This document shows positions 1-7,889 of a stretch of DNA of 64,000 bases, one piece after another; the stretch's first letter is position 1; each line of letters opens with the position of its first letter. The stretch comes from UMGS1933 sp051891435. Lineage in GTDB: Bacteria > Bacillota > Clostridia > TANB77 > CAG-508. The translations under genes were made by a program, and so were the position numbers. The notes beneath the pieces are model-generated. The model did not search any database and was not told where the DNA came from. It was given only the letters and a program-made list of their open reading frames with translations. The DNA lies in NCBI GenBank assembly GCA_051891435.1, contig JBJFFE010000016.1, forward strand, positions 1 to 64,000, in the 5' to 3' direction.

Positions 1-27
1 TAAAAAAATTATACAAAAGGTAGGCTG
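1..27 (+). repeat. Right end of 116-bp dispersed repeat, cut by window start
   Basis: The first bases match the right end of the element found complete at 1938-2053, 39295-39411 and 49029-49144, ending in ATACAAAAGGTAGGCTG. The rest of the copy lies outside the window. Confidence 0.8.
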
Positions 28-80
28 AGAAGTAGTGACACACAAATTACAATTTATATAATTTCAAAGGAGATTTTTGT

Positions 81-869
81 ATGGATAAAAGACCAATAGG
101 AATGTTTGACTCTGGAATAGGAGGACTTACAGTTTTAAAGGAAGTAAAACGTGTTTTACCAAATGAGGAAATAATTTATTTAGGGGACACGAAAAGATTC
201 CCATATGGCTCAAAATCTAAAGATGCAATAATTGAAGCCTCAAGAAACTGTATAAAATATCTAATAGAAAAAAATGTTAAATTAATTGTGATTGCATGTG
301 GAACAGCAACAAGCCAGAGCTTAGATGTACTAAAAAGAGAATTCAATATTCCAATAATAGGAATAATAGAACCAACTATAGATTACTTACAAAAAAAAGT
401 AAAGTTTAAAGAAACCATAGGAGTAATTGCAACTCAAGGAACAATTAGAAGTAATGCTTGGAAAGAAAAAATCTTAGAAAAACTACCAGCTGTAGAAGTA
501 AAATCTGAGGAAACACCACTACTTGCAACAATGGCAGAACAAGGGTGGACTAATAATAAAGTCGCAAAATATACCATAAAAGAATATATGAAAAGCTTTA
601 AAAAGATAAATAGACTTGTCTTAGGATGCACGCATTATCCTTTATTTGAGATGTTAATAAGAAAAGAGTTAAACAAAAAAGTAGATATAATAAACACAGG
701 AGAAAAAGTTGCAAGTTATTTAAAAGAATACTTACAAGACAAAAAAATAGAAAGCAGTAATGAAGAAAAAGAATTTAAAATTTATCTAACCGATAAAGAA
801 ACAAATTTTTCAAATGTGGCTAAAAAATTATTAGAACAAGAGGTAAATATAGAGGAAGCTAATTTTTAG
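81..869 (+). CDS. murI: Glutamate racemase
   Basis: Converts L-glutamate to D-glutamate for peptidoglycan stem peptides in the cytoplasm. The 262-residue length is normal for the family. The N-terminal DSGIGGLTV motif (residues 10-18) and both catalytic cysteines are visible, Cys73 in IACGTATS and Cys183 in LGCTHYPLFE. The start follows AAAGGAG at good spacing. The gene stands alone: a dispersed repeat lies immediately upstream and a long palindromic element (881-1078) immediately downstream. Nothing is missing from the sequence, and the assignment is confident. Confidence 0.97.
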   Translation: MDKRPIGMFDSGIGGLTVLKEVKRVLPNEEIIYLGDTKRFPYGSKSKDAIIEASRNCIKYLIEKNVKLIVIACGTATSQSLDVLKREFNIPIIGIIEPTIDYLQKKVKFKETIGVIATQGTIRSNAWKEKILEKLPAVEVKSEETPLLATMAEQGWTNNKVAKYTIKEYMKSFKKINRLVLGCTHYPLFEMLIRKELNKKVDIINTGEKVASYLKEYLQDKKIESSNEEKEFKIYLTDKETNFSNVAKKLLEQEVNIEEANF

Positions 870-880
870 ATAATCTATTA

Positions 881-1078
881 GTGCCGTATAAATAAAATTT
901 TTTTAATTATGCTTGACCGGAGTGAGTTATAGAAATTGTTATATTAGAAAATGAGGAATGTTCATGGACAAAAGCTTTAGCTTTTGGGTCTGAATGAAAG
1001 AGGCTCATTTTCTAATATTAAAATTTCTTTTCGAACGTATGGAACAAATAATTAAAAAAATTTTTATTTATACGGCAC
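881..1078. repeat. 198-bp palindromic element with ~30-bp terminal inverted repeats
   Basis: The ends GTGCCGTATAAATAAAA and TTTTATTTATACGGCAC are near-perfect inverted repeats of about 30 bp. Nested inside are a second pair (AGAAATT...ATTAGAAAATGAG against CTCATTTTCTAATATT) and a central AAAAGCTTTAGCTTTT hairpin. The whole piece can fold as one long stem. It has no ORF of note and no clear target-site duplication. It could be a MITE-like element or a structured RNA. It fills most of the 870-1221 gap. Confidence 0.7.
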
Positions 1079-1100
1079 CAAAAAATTTAAAAATGTACTC

Positions 1101-1107
1101 TGTCGAA
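1101..1107 (+). promoter_or_regulatory. Possible Spo0A (0A) box TGTCGAA
   Basis: TGTCGAA fits the 0A-box consensus TGNCGAA and lies 28 bp upstream of a good -35. The same box followed by GCGA..AATTTTCTTG recurs at 29920, upstream of another promoter. A 7-mer alone is weak evidence. Confidence 0.35.
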
Positions 1108-1135
1108 TTATGTAATATATTGCGACCAAATTTTC

Positions 1136-1164
1136 TTGCATTATAGATTAAACAGTATTATATT
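1136..1164 (+). promoter_or_regulatory. Sigma-A-type promoter for the DUF6514-like gene
   Basis: TTGCAT (1136-1141), 17-bp spacer, TATATT (1159-1164). It lies upstream of the CDS at 1222. Confidence 0.6.
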
Positions 1165-1221
1165 TAAATAGTGTATTCTTTAAATACAAAAAACATAAGA
1201 AAGGGGAATATATAGATTTTT

Positions 1222-1542
1222 ATGAATTCTAAAGTATACTATGGGAGCACTATTTTGGACACCAAGGACACCAAAGAAACAAATGTGAAAAATAGAATAG
1301 AATTAGAATATTATAGAACTAAAAAAAGAAAAAACTATTTCTTAAGAGAAAATACCACAAGCTATGGAATAGAAATTGTAAAAAAGGAATATCAAGGGAA
1401 AAAAGTAAACATCGAAAAAGAAAAAGTAGATAGAATTAGTGATAAAAAATCTAGCATTGATTCAATAATTAGCAAACTAAGAAAATTCAAAGTAACACCA
1501 ATTTGTTTAAAAGATGTTGTCGATGATATGATGCAAGATTAA
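1222..1542 (+). CDS. Small protein resembling DUF6514
   Basis: A 106-residue charged, cytoplasmic-looking protein with no signal peptide or membrane segment. The middle (YGIEIVKKEY) and the C-terminal pattern (TPICLKDVVDDMM) resemble the DUF6514 family of small clostridial proteins, as recalled from family features and not searched. Function is unknown. A promoter with a possible 0A box lies upstream. The Shine-Dalgarno GAAAGGGG is about 15 bases from the ATG, which is long, so the start is not certain. A strong terminator follows directly. It is monocistronic. Confidence 0.75.
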   Translation: MNSKVYYGSTILDTKDTKETNVKNRIELEYYRTKKRKNYFLRENTTSYGIEIVKKEYQGKKVNIEKEKVDRISDKKSSIDSIISKLRKFKVTPICLKDVVDDMMQD

Positions 1543-1551
1543 AAAGGAAAA

Positions 1552-1582
1552 GCCCCATCCGAAAAAGAATGGGGCAATTTTT
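1552..1582. terminator. Bidirectional intrinsic terminator
   Basis: GCCCCAT/ATGGGGC stem (1552-1558 with 1569-1575) followed by AATTTTTAT. The A-rich 5' flank gives a U tail on the other strand, so it can also end the convergent small gene at 1600-1752. Confidence 0.85.
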
Positions 1583-1599
1583 ATGCCAAATTTGCCAAA

Positions 1600-1752
1600 T
1601 TACTGAGGTTCAGGGTTAGAAGCCCTAATTTCATAAGGCTCAAGCATAGGACAACATCCATGATCTTTCCAACAATATCCTGTTTCTTCAAAGTCAAAAC
1701 AGGGATTCTCACATTCCTGACAATTGGAAACGCATTCATAAAGTTTTGGCAT
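1600..1752 (-). CDS. Cysteine-rich 50-residue peptide
   Basis: Reading the minus strand from 1752 gives a 50-residue protein beginning MPKLYECVSNC, with seven cysteines (positions 7, 11, 14, 18, 27, 33, 34) and no arginine or lysine clusters. AGGA lies 7 bases before the ATG. A perfect consensus promoter sits upstream, and the terminator shared with the DUF6514-like gene lies downstream. I do not recognise a family. The CxxxCxxCxxxC spacing could bind metal or an Fe-S centre, or the peptide could be a modified-peptide precursor. The promoter, RBS, terminator and codon use make it a convincing gene despite its size. Confidence 0.75.
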   Translation of the reverse strand: MPKLYECVSNCQECENPCFDFEETGYCWKDHGCCPMLEPYEIRASNPEPQ

Positions 1753-1773
1753 AGAAAATTCCTTTCTCACATG

Positions 1774-1821
1774 TGGTGAAAAAATTCACCAAAGACAACC
1801 ACTAAAGTGTTATACTTTAGT
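1774..1821 (-). promoter_or_regulatory. Two hairpins in the 5' leader of the Cys-rich gene
   Basis: In the ~90-base leader, ACTAAAG/CTTTAGT (1801-1821) and TGGTGAA/TTCACCA (1774-1791) form two stems just upstream of the ribosome site. This suggests post-transcriptional control, but no known riboswitch is recognised. Confidence 0.4.
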
Positions 1822-1850
1822 ATTGCACTCCGAATGAGTACAACAAAAAA

Positions 1851-1879
1851 ATTATACAACATTTAACATAAAATGTCAA
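1851..1879 (-). promoter_or_regulatory. Consensus promoter for the Cys-rich small gene
   Basis: On the minus strand, TTGACA (1879-1874), 17-bp spacer, TATAAT (1856-1851). It matches both hexamers perfectly. Confidence 0.85.
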
Positions 1880-1895
1880 ATTAAGACAAAAAGTT

Positions 1896-1919
1896 ACATT
1901 AACATAAAAATGTTAATGT
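1896..1919. promoter_or_regulatory. 10-bp perfect inverted repeat upstream of minus-strand promoter
   Basis: ACATTAACAT-AAAA-ATGTTAATGT lies just upstream of the -35. It could be an operator or a terminator for reads coming off the adjacent repeat. Confidence 0.4.
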
Positions 1920-1937
1920 TTAGTAAAGGTTTTTTGT

Positions 1938-2053
1938 CAGCCTACCTTTTGTATGATTTTCTAAAAAATTAAATTCTCCAAGGCATACGAGGGTATTCCC
2001 ACGCCTCAAAGGGCTGTCAAATTTAATTTTTTATAAAATATACAAAACGGCTG
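1938..2053 (-). repeat. 116-bp dispersed repeat, copy 1 (inverted)
   Basis: A full copy in reverse orientation relative to the other four. The ends are CAGCC-TTTTGTAT and ATACAAAA-GGTAGGCTG. An inner inverted repeat (AAAAATTAAATT / AATTTAATTTTTT) flanks a GC-rich core with a GGG-AATA-CCC hairpin. Confidence 0.85.
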
Positions 2054-2123
2054 ACATGATACTAATCAATAATATTTGGACTGAAGATTAACCCGTAAAA
2101 TTGCATAAAAAGCTTTCAAAATC

Positions 2124-2153
2124 TTGAAAAATTTTACAAGCATATGATATAAT
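2124..2153 (+). promoter_or_regulatory. Promoter for the mgtE leader and mgtE
   Basis: TTGAAA (2124-2129), 18-bp spacer, TATAAT (2148-2153). The predicted transcript starts near 2160, about 30 bases before the leader ORF, too short to hold an M-box riboswitch. Confidence 0.65.
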
Positions 2154-2189
2154 ATTTTAGTTAAAAATAAACCAAAAGAGGTGATAGTA

Positions 2190-2279
2190 ATGGAACCGAG
2201 TCCGTGTAAAAATTTAAAATTTCATTTAGTATTATCTATGGAGGTTTATTATGTTGGAAAGTGTAGAAAAATTACTTGA
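2190..2279 (+). CDS. Putative mgtE leader peptide (29 aa) overlapping the mgtE start
   Basis: ATG at 2190 has an excellent AGAGGTGAT ribosome site 4 bases upstream. The peptide starts Met-Glu-Pro-Ser-Pro-Cys and runs 29 residues in the +1 frame relative to mgtE. It passes through the mgtE Shine-Dalgarno (GGAGG, about 2240) and the mgtE ATG, and stops at 2279. Enterobacterial MgtL begins Met-Glu-Pro-Asp-Pro, and its acidic/proline start destabilises ribosomes when Mg2+ is low. The resemblance and the position suggest an analogous Mg2+-sensing leader. That function is inference; the ORF, RBS and overlap are directly visible. Confidence 0.6.
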   Translation: MEPSPCKNLKFHLVLSMEVYYVGKCRKIT

Positions 2280-3585
2280 AGAAAAAAAGTATAAAGAAGC
2301 AAAAATTGAGCTAAATAAATTAAATAGCTCAGACGTAGCTGAATTATTAGAAGATATAGATTCAAAAGAAATTATAAAAATTTTTAGATTAATAAATAAA
2401 GATAAAGCAGCAGAAGTTTTTGCTTATTTACCAGTAGAACAAGAAACAGAAATTATAGGATTATTGACAGATAAAGAAGCGGTTTCACTTCTAGATGATA
2501 TGTATGCAGATGATGCCGTTGATTTGTTAGAAGAAATGCCATCAAATGTAGTTAGGAGACTTTTAAAGCAGTGTACAAGAGAAACAAGAAATGATATAAA
2601 TAAATTACTTAATTATCCAGAAAATTCTGCAGGAAGTATTATGACAGTAGAATATGCAGAACTAAAAGAAGGATTGACAATAAAGCAAGCAATAGAAAAC
2701 CTAAGAAAAGAAATAGAATATTATGAAACAATTAATACATGTTTTGTTGTAAATGCTGAAAGAAAATTAATAGGATATATCCACTTAAAAGATATAATAT
2801 GTGCTAATGAGGAAGATTTGGTAAAAGATATTGTAAAAAAAGATGTTATCTTTTGTAAGACTACAGATGACCAAGAAGAAGCTGCAATGATGTTCCAAAA
2901 ATATGACTTGACTGCAATGCCGGTTGTAGATAGTGAAGATAGAATGGTTGGTATTATTACAATTGATGATATCGTGGATGTATTACAAGAGGAGAATACA
3001 GAAGATATTGAAAAAATGGCAGCTATTATGCCAACACATAAATCATATTTTAAAGTTGGAATTTTTGAAACATGGAAAGCTAGAATACCATGGCTATTAC
3101 TTTTAATGGTATCTGCAACATTTACAGGAAAAATTATTCAAAATTATGAAAGTGCGCTTGCAAGTTACGTAATACTTACATCATTTATTCCAATGCTTAT
3201 GGATACTGCGGGAAATGCTGGAGGGCAAGCAAGTGTTACGATTATTCGTGGATTATCACTTTGTGAAATAGAATTTAAAGACATATTAAAAGTTGTTTGG
3301 AAAGAAATGAGGGTAGCTATACTTTGTGGGACAACTCTTGCGATTGCCAATTTAGTAAAACTTTTGTTAGTAGATAAAGTAACTATGCAAGTAGCTTTAG
3401 TTGTTAATCTAACATTAATATTTACGATATTTCTTGCAAAAATAATTGGAAGTACATTACCATTATGTGCAAAAAAATTGGGATTTGATCCAGCAGTGAT
3501 GGCAAGCCCATTTATTACAACAATTGTAGATGCATGTAGTTTAATAATATATTTCCAGATAGCAACCCATTTATTAGGAATATAA
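2251..3585 (+). CDS. mgtE: Magnesium transporter MgtE
   Basis: A membrane Mg2+ channel/transporter of 444 residues, normal length. In order it has an N-terminal helical domain (about 1-125), two CBS domains (about 130-255) and a five-helix membrane domain (about 285-444). The GNAGGQ signature and the pore aspartate of the last helix, in TTIVDACSLIIYF (Asp427), are present. GGAGG precedes the ATG, but it lies inside an overlapping leader ORF (2190-2279), so translation is probably coupled to or blocked by that leader. No M-box riboswitch is visible. A class A PBP gene follows after 14 bases and is probably co-transcribed. Confidence 0.96.
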   Translation: MLESVEKLLEEKKYKEAKIELNKLNSSDVAELLEDIDSKEIIKIFRLINKDKAAEVFAYLPVEQETEIIGLLTDKEAVSLLDDMYADDAVDLLEEMPSNVVRRLLKQCTRETRNDINKLLNYPENSAGSIMTVEYAELKEGLTIKQAIENLRKEIEYYETINTCFVVNAERKLIGYIHLKDIICANEEDLVKDIVKKDVIFCKTTDDQEEAAMMFQKYDLTAMPVVDSEDRMVGIITIDDIVDVLQEENTEDIEKMAAIMPTHKSYFKVGIFETWKARIPWLLLLMVSATFTGKIIQNYESALASYVILTSFIPMLMDTAGNAGGQASVTIIRGLSLCEIEFKDILKVVWKEMRVAILCGTTLAIANLVKLLLVDKVTMQVALVVNLTLIFTIFLAKIIGSTLPLCAKKLGFDPAVMASPFITTIVDACSLIIYFQIATHLLGI

Positions 3586-3599
3586 TGAGGTAAAAATAT

Positions 3600-5708
3600 A
3601 TGAGTGAACCAGTAACATATGTGGTAAAAAAGAAGAAAAAAAACAGACTAAAAAAATTTTTTGTTTTTTTATTAAAAACAATATTAATTTTAATAATATT
3701 ATTTTTATTAGCAGTAATTGTAGCAGAAACATTAGTGTTTATGTATTTAAAAGATATTAAAGAAAATGTTTCAGAAGAATTTGACAAATTACTTATGGGG
3801 ATAAACACAGATTATGCAAACTCAAAAATTGTAGATATTAATGGAGAACAACTGGCTACATTAAATGGAGATGAAAAAAGGCAAATAATTACATTAGAGG
3901 AAATGTCTCCATACATACCAAAGGCATATGTATCTATAGAAGACGAAAGATTTTATGAACATCACGGAGTTGATATAAAAAGAACAGCTGGTGCAATTTA
4001 TACATATATAAAAAATGAAGGTTTTTCCTCATTTGGAGGAAGTAGTATAACTCAACAGCTTGTAAAAAATATAACAAATGATAAAGAAGATAGCGTAGAT
4101 AGAAAAGTAAGAGAGTGGATATTAGCATATGAACTAGAGCAAACACTCCCCAAGGAAAAAATACTTGAAAAATATTTAAATATTATTTTTGTAGGAGCAG
4201 ATGTATATGGAGTAGAGCTTGGTTCCCAATATTATTTTAATAAAAGTGCAAAAGATCTTACACTTGCAGAAAGCGCTTACTTAGCAGGCATAACACATTT
4301 ACCTAATCAATATAATCCGTTTGAAAATTTAGATAATGAAAAAACAATAAAAGACAGAACGAAAATAGTCTTGAAGAAAATGTTTGAATTAGGAAATATA
4401 ACACAAAAAGAATATGTTAATGCAATTGCAGAAGTTAATAAGGGTTTAAAATTTAATCAAGGAAACAAAGTAGAAACAATATATTCTTACCACACAGATG
4501 CAGCATTAAATCAAGTCATAGAAGACTTTGCAAAAGAAAATAATATGTCTATAGCAATGGCAAAAAGTTATATTTACTCAAATAGATTAACAATATATAC
4601 AACTCAAAATACTCAAATACAAAAAACAATGGAGGAAGAATTTAAAAATACTGCTTATGTCTTACCATCAAGGACGAGAGAAGGAGAAATAGCACAAGCT
4701 GCAATGGTAGTAATTGACCATAAAACCGGTTTTGTATTAGGTTGCGTTGGCGGAATGGGAGAAAAAACGGTATCAAGAGGGTTAAATAGAGCAACACAAA
4801 GTACAAGGCAAACAGGATCTTCAATGAAACCTCTTTCAGTTGTAGGACCAGCCTTGCAAGAAGGAATTATAACGCCGGCATCTATATACAATGATTCAAG
4901 AACTACTTTTACTTTAAAAAATGGAACAAAATATACACCTAAAAACTCTGGTTCATATAGAGGAAATATAACAGTAAGACAAGCAATAGAAACTTCTCAA
5001 AATATACCATTTGTAAAAATAATGGAACAATTAACACCAGAAAAATCAAGAGAGTATTTATTAAAAATGGGAATAAGTACACTAACCGAAAATGATAATG
5101 ATTTATCTTTGGCAATAGGTGGGTTAGATAAAGGTATTAGCCCACTAGAAATGGCAGCAGGTTATGCTACTATTGCAAATGATGGTGTATATATAAAACC
5201 AACTTTTTATACAAAAGTGGTAGATTCTAAAGGAAATGTGGTATTAGAAGCAAAACAACCAACTGAAAGAGTGTATTCAGAAAGCGTGGCATATGTATTA
5301 AAACATTTATTAATTCAACCAGTAAAAGGAACAAGAGGAACTGCAAAATTTTGTGCAATAGATGGAATAGATGTAGCGGCAAAAACAGGAACAACAGATT
5401 ATGATTATGATAGATGGCTTTGTGGTTTTACACCGTATTATACAGCTGCCACTTGGTATGGATATGATTATAACGAGACTGTAAGGTATAATGGGCAAAA
5501 TCCAGCAGGCTTAATGTGGTCGGCTGTTATGACTAAAATTCATTCTGGATTAGAACCAGCAGTATTTGAAGCTCCAGAGTGGGTTGGAACGTATAAAATA
5601 TGTAAATCTACTGGAATGCTTGCTACATCCAGATGTTGGAACACTTATGATGAGGTCTTAGATGAAACTCATTTACCGGATTATTGTACAAAGCACTCAT
5701 ATAGATAG
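3600..5708 (+). CDS. Class A penicillin-binding protein (PBP1A type)
   Basis: A bifunctional peptidoglycan glycosyltransferase/transpeptidase of 702 residues. It has a basic cytoplasmic tail, one membrane anchor (about 20-50), then a GT51 domain with EDERFYEHHG (catalytic Glu114) and SSITQQLVKN (148-157). The transpeptidase domain carries SxxK at Ser407-Lys410, SxN at 466-468 (SQN) and KTG at 595-597. The C-terminus is short, without the extended tails seen in some ponA products. TGAGGT precedes the ATG. Genes upstream (mgtE) and downstream (proS) are closely spaced. All catalytic motifs are intact. Confidence 0.95.
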   Translation: MSEPVTYVVKKKKKNRLKKFFVFLLKTILILIILFLLAVIVAETLVFMYLKDIKENVSEEFDKLLMGINTDYANSKIVDINGEQLATLNGDEKRQIITLEEMSPYIPKAYVSIEDERFYEHHGVDIKRTAGAIYTYIKNEGFSSFGGSSITQQLVKNITNDKEDSVDRKVREWILAYELEQTLPKEKILEKYLNIIFVGADVYGVELGSQYYFNKSAKDLTLAESAYLAGITHLPNQYNPFENLDNEKTIKDRTKIVLKKMFELGNITQKEYVNAIAEVNKGLKFNQGNKVETIYSYHTDAALNQVIEDFAKENNMSIAMAKSYIYSNRLTIYTTQNTQIQKTMEEEFKNTAYVLPSRTREGEIAQAAMVVIDHKTGFVLGCVGGMGEKTVSRGLNRATQSTRQTGSSMKPLSVVGPALQEGIITPASIYNDSRTTFTLKNGTKYTPKNSGSYRGNITVRQAIETSQNIPFVKIMEQLTPEKSREYLLKMGISTLTENDNDLSLAIGGLDKGISPLEMAAGYATIANDGVYIKPTFYTKVVDSKGNVVLEAKQPTERVYSESVAYVLKHLLIQPVKGTRGTAKFCAIDGIDVAAKTGTTDYDYDRWLCGFTPYYTAATWYGYDYNETVRYNGQNPAGLMWSAVMTKIHSGLEPAVFEAPEWVGTYKICKSTGMLATSRCWNTYDEVLDETHLPDYCTKHSYR

Positions 5709-5744
5709 AAGCATAAATTAAAAAATAAAAGGAGAGAAAATAAT

Positions 5745-7169
5745 ATGAAAAATAAATCAATAACAAGTAGAGATTTGGATTTTGCAGCTTGGTATACAGA
5801 TATAGTAAAAGCAGCAAAACTTGCATCATATTCAAACGTAAAAGGATGTATAGTAATAGAACCAAATGGATATGCAATTTGGGAACAAATGCAAAAAACA
5901 CTAGATAAAATGTTTAAAGAAACAGGGCATCAAAACATTTGCATGCCAATGCTTATACCAGAAAATTTAATGAAAAAAGAAGGAGAATTAATCAATGGAT
6001 TTGCACCAGAAGTTGCTTGGGTAACAATGGGAGGACAAAAAGAATTAGAAGAAAGAATGTGTATTAGACCAACTTCTGAAACTTTATTTAGTGATTACTA
6101 CAGTTCTATTGTAAAATCTTATAGGGATTTACCAATTAAATATAATCAATGGTGTAATGTATTAAGATGGGAAAAAGAAACTAGACCATTTTTAAGAAGT
6201 AGAGAATTCTTGTGGCAAGAGGGACATACAATACATGAAACAGCAGAGGAAGCGGAAGAAGAAACATACGGAATGTTAAATATATATAAAAAATTTTTTG
6301 AAGAATATTTGGCAATACCAGTTATAACAGGAAGAAAAACAGAAAAAGAAAAATTTGCAGGAGCAGAATATACACTTACAGTAGAAGCCTTAATGTATAA
6401 TGGTGTGGCTCTTCAATCTGGAACAACTCATTATTTTGGACAAAAGTTCTCTAAAGCATATGATATTTCATTTGCAGATAGAAATAACGAAAAAGCTTAT
6501 GCCTATCAAACATCTTGGGGAGTTTCAACAAGAATGATTGGTGGTCTAATAATGGTACATAGTGATGATAATGGACTAATTCTACCACCTAAAATAGCAC
6601 CAAGACAAGTAGTACTTGTACCAATTGGAAAATCTGAAGAAGTATTTAAACTTTGTGAAAAATATTGCGAAGAATTATTAAATGCAGGAATTATTGCATA
6701 TGTAGATAATTCTGAAAAATCTCCAGGATTTAAATTTGCAGAAGCAGAAGTAAATGGAATACCAGTAAGAATAGAAATTGGAGAAAGAGACTTAGCAGAA
6801 AATAAAATAACATTTGCAAGAAGGGATACTAGAGAAAAAATAGTAGAAAGTTTGGATGTAAATGTTGTAGAATATACAAAAAATTTATTAGATTCAATTC
6901 AAAATAATTTATATAATAGAGCATTGCAAAGAAGAGAAGAATTAACATATGAGTGCCACAACCTAAAAGAGGTAGAAAAAATAATGAATACAAAACCAGG
7001 ATTTATAAAAGCAATGTGGTGTGGAGACGAAGAGTGCGAACTTAAAATGAAAGAGATAAAAGGAACAAAATCTAGATGTATATTAGAAGACCACGGAGCA
7101 ATAGACGATAAATGTATTGTATGCGGAAAACCAGCAAAACATTTGGTGGTATGGGGAATACAATATTAA
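5745..7169 (+). CDS. proS: Prolyl-tRNA synthetase, eukaryote/archaeon-like type
   Basis: Charges tRNA-Pro with proline. The 474-residue length, absence of the large editing insertion of the bacterial type, a Cys-rich C-terminal zinc domain (CGDEEC...CIVCG) and the terminal tyrosine (WGIQY) identify the short ProRS type also found in many clostridia. Class II motif 2 is clear (LRWEKETRPFLRSREFLWQEGH, about residue 140 on), as is the RPTSET proline site. AGGAGAG precedes the ATG. No T-box leader is present in the 36-base gap, so the gene probably depends on upstream transcription. Confidence 0.96.
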   Translation: MKNKSITSRDLDFAAWYTDIVKAAKLASYSNVKGCIVIEPNGYAIWEQMQKTLDKMFKETGHQNICMPMLIPENLMKKEGELINGFAPEVAWVTMGGQKELEERMCIRPTSETLFSDYYSSIVKSYRDLPIKYNQWCNVLRWEKETRPFLRSREFLWQEGHTIHETAEEAEEETYGMLNIYKKFFEEYLAIPVITGRKTEKEKFAGAEYTLTVEALMYNGVALQSGTTHYFGQKFSKAYDISFADRNNEKAYAYQTSWGVSTRMIGGLIMVHSDDNGLILPPKIAPRQVVLVPIGKSEEVFKLCEKYCEELLNAGIIAYVDNSEKSPGFKFAEAEVNGIPVRIEIGERDLAENKITFARRDTREKIVESLDVNVVEYTKNLLDSIQNNLYNRALQRREELTYECHNLKEVEKIMNTKPGFIKAMWCGDEECELKMKEIKGTKSRCILEDHGAIDDKCIVCGKPAKHLVVWGIQY

Positions 7170-7172
7170 AAT

Positions 7173-7226
7173 GTAGGGGAGGATTTCCATGTCCGCCAGA
7201 GGGCAGGGGTGGAACCCTGCCCCTAC
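7173..7226. repeat. GTAGGGG...CCCCTAC palindromic repeat
   Basis: A short intergenic palindrome bounded by GTAGGGG and CCCCTAC, with an inner GGGCAGGG/CCCTGCCC stem. It belongs to a family seen six times in this window. Confidence 0.75.
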
Positions 7227-7263
7227 AAATGCCACAAAATAACAAAGATAGAAGGAGGAACAT

Positions 7264-7833
7264 ATGCGAATTATTTTAGCATCTCAATCTCCAATGAGAA
7301 AAGAATTATTAAAACAAATGGGATTAGAATTTGAAGTATTAGTTAGTAACGCAGATGAAACTTTTGAAGAAGGTTTAAGTTTAGAAGAACAATCAAAACG
7401 ATTAGCATACATAAAAGCTAAAACTGTTTTTGATGAGACAGAAGGTGACAGAATAATTATAGGTTCAGACACGATGATTTTAAAAGACAATGTAGTTTAT
7501 GGAAAACCAAAAGACAAACAAGATGCAATAAATATGTTAAACAAACTAAAAAATACTCATCACACAGCTATTACAAGCCTTTGCGTTTTAGTAGAGAAAA
7601 ATGGAGAATATAAAGAATATTTAGACTATGATACAACAAAAGTATTTTTTAAAGATATGACAGAAGAGGAAATATTAAAATGGATTGAAATCGGAAATCC
7701 ATACAATAAAGCTGGAGCATATGCAATTAGAAGTCCATTTTGTGTATTTATAGAAAAAATAGAAGGAAATATTACAACAGTACAAGGCTTACCAGTTCAC
7801 AAACTATATGACATATTAAAACAATTGAAATAA
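7264..7833 (+). CDS. maf: Maf-family nucleoside triphosphate pyrophosphatase
   Basis: Hydrolyses non-canonical or modified NTPs (dTTP/UTP type) to monophosphates and is linked to septum control. The 189 residues begin RIILASQSPMRKELL, the Maf signature, and the conserved IIGSDTMI aspartate follows at about residues 61-68. The C-terminal part with AGAYAIR is also typical. AGAAGGAGG precedes the ATG. It sits between GTAGGGG palindromes and next to rdgB, a second house-cleaning pyrophosphatase, suggesting a nucleotide-sanitising pair. Confidence 0.94.
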   Translation: MRIILASQSPMRKELLKQMGLEFEVLVSNADETFEEGLSLEEQSKRLAYIKAKTVFDETEGDRIIIGSDTMILKDNVVYGKPKDKQDAINMLNKLKNTHHTAITSLCVLVEKNGEYKEYLDYDTTKVFFKDMTEEEILKWIEIGNPYNKAGAYAIRSPFCVFIEKIEGNITTVQGLPVHKLYDILKQLK

Positions 7834-7845
7834 ATCGCAAACATT

Positions 7846-7874
7846 GTAGGGGCAGGGTTCCACCCCTGCCCGTA
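7846..7874. repeat. GTAGGGG palindromic repeat
   Basis: GGGGCAGG and CCCCTGCCC arms around GTTCCA, a single hairpin between maf and rdgB. The right end has drifted to CCCGTA. Confidence 0.7.
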
Positions 7875-7889
7875 AAAAGGAGAATAAAC

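Noticed and set aside
881..1078. Insertion sequence with transposase
   Set aside because: The element is too short to code for a transposase and none is found nearby.
1801..1920. CRISPR-like spacing of small repeats
   Set aside because: The short hairpins here differ from one another and have no regular repeat-spacer pattern. No CRISPR array is visible in the window.
2054..2250. M-box magnesium riboswitch upstream of mgtE
   Set aside because: The promoter at 2124-2153 leaves only about 30 bases before the leader ORF, and no M-box core is seen.
5709..5744. T-box leader for proS
   Set aside because: The gap is only 36 bases with no T-box sequence; tyrS likewise has none.
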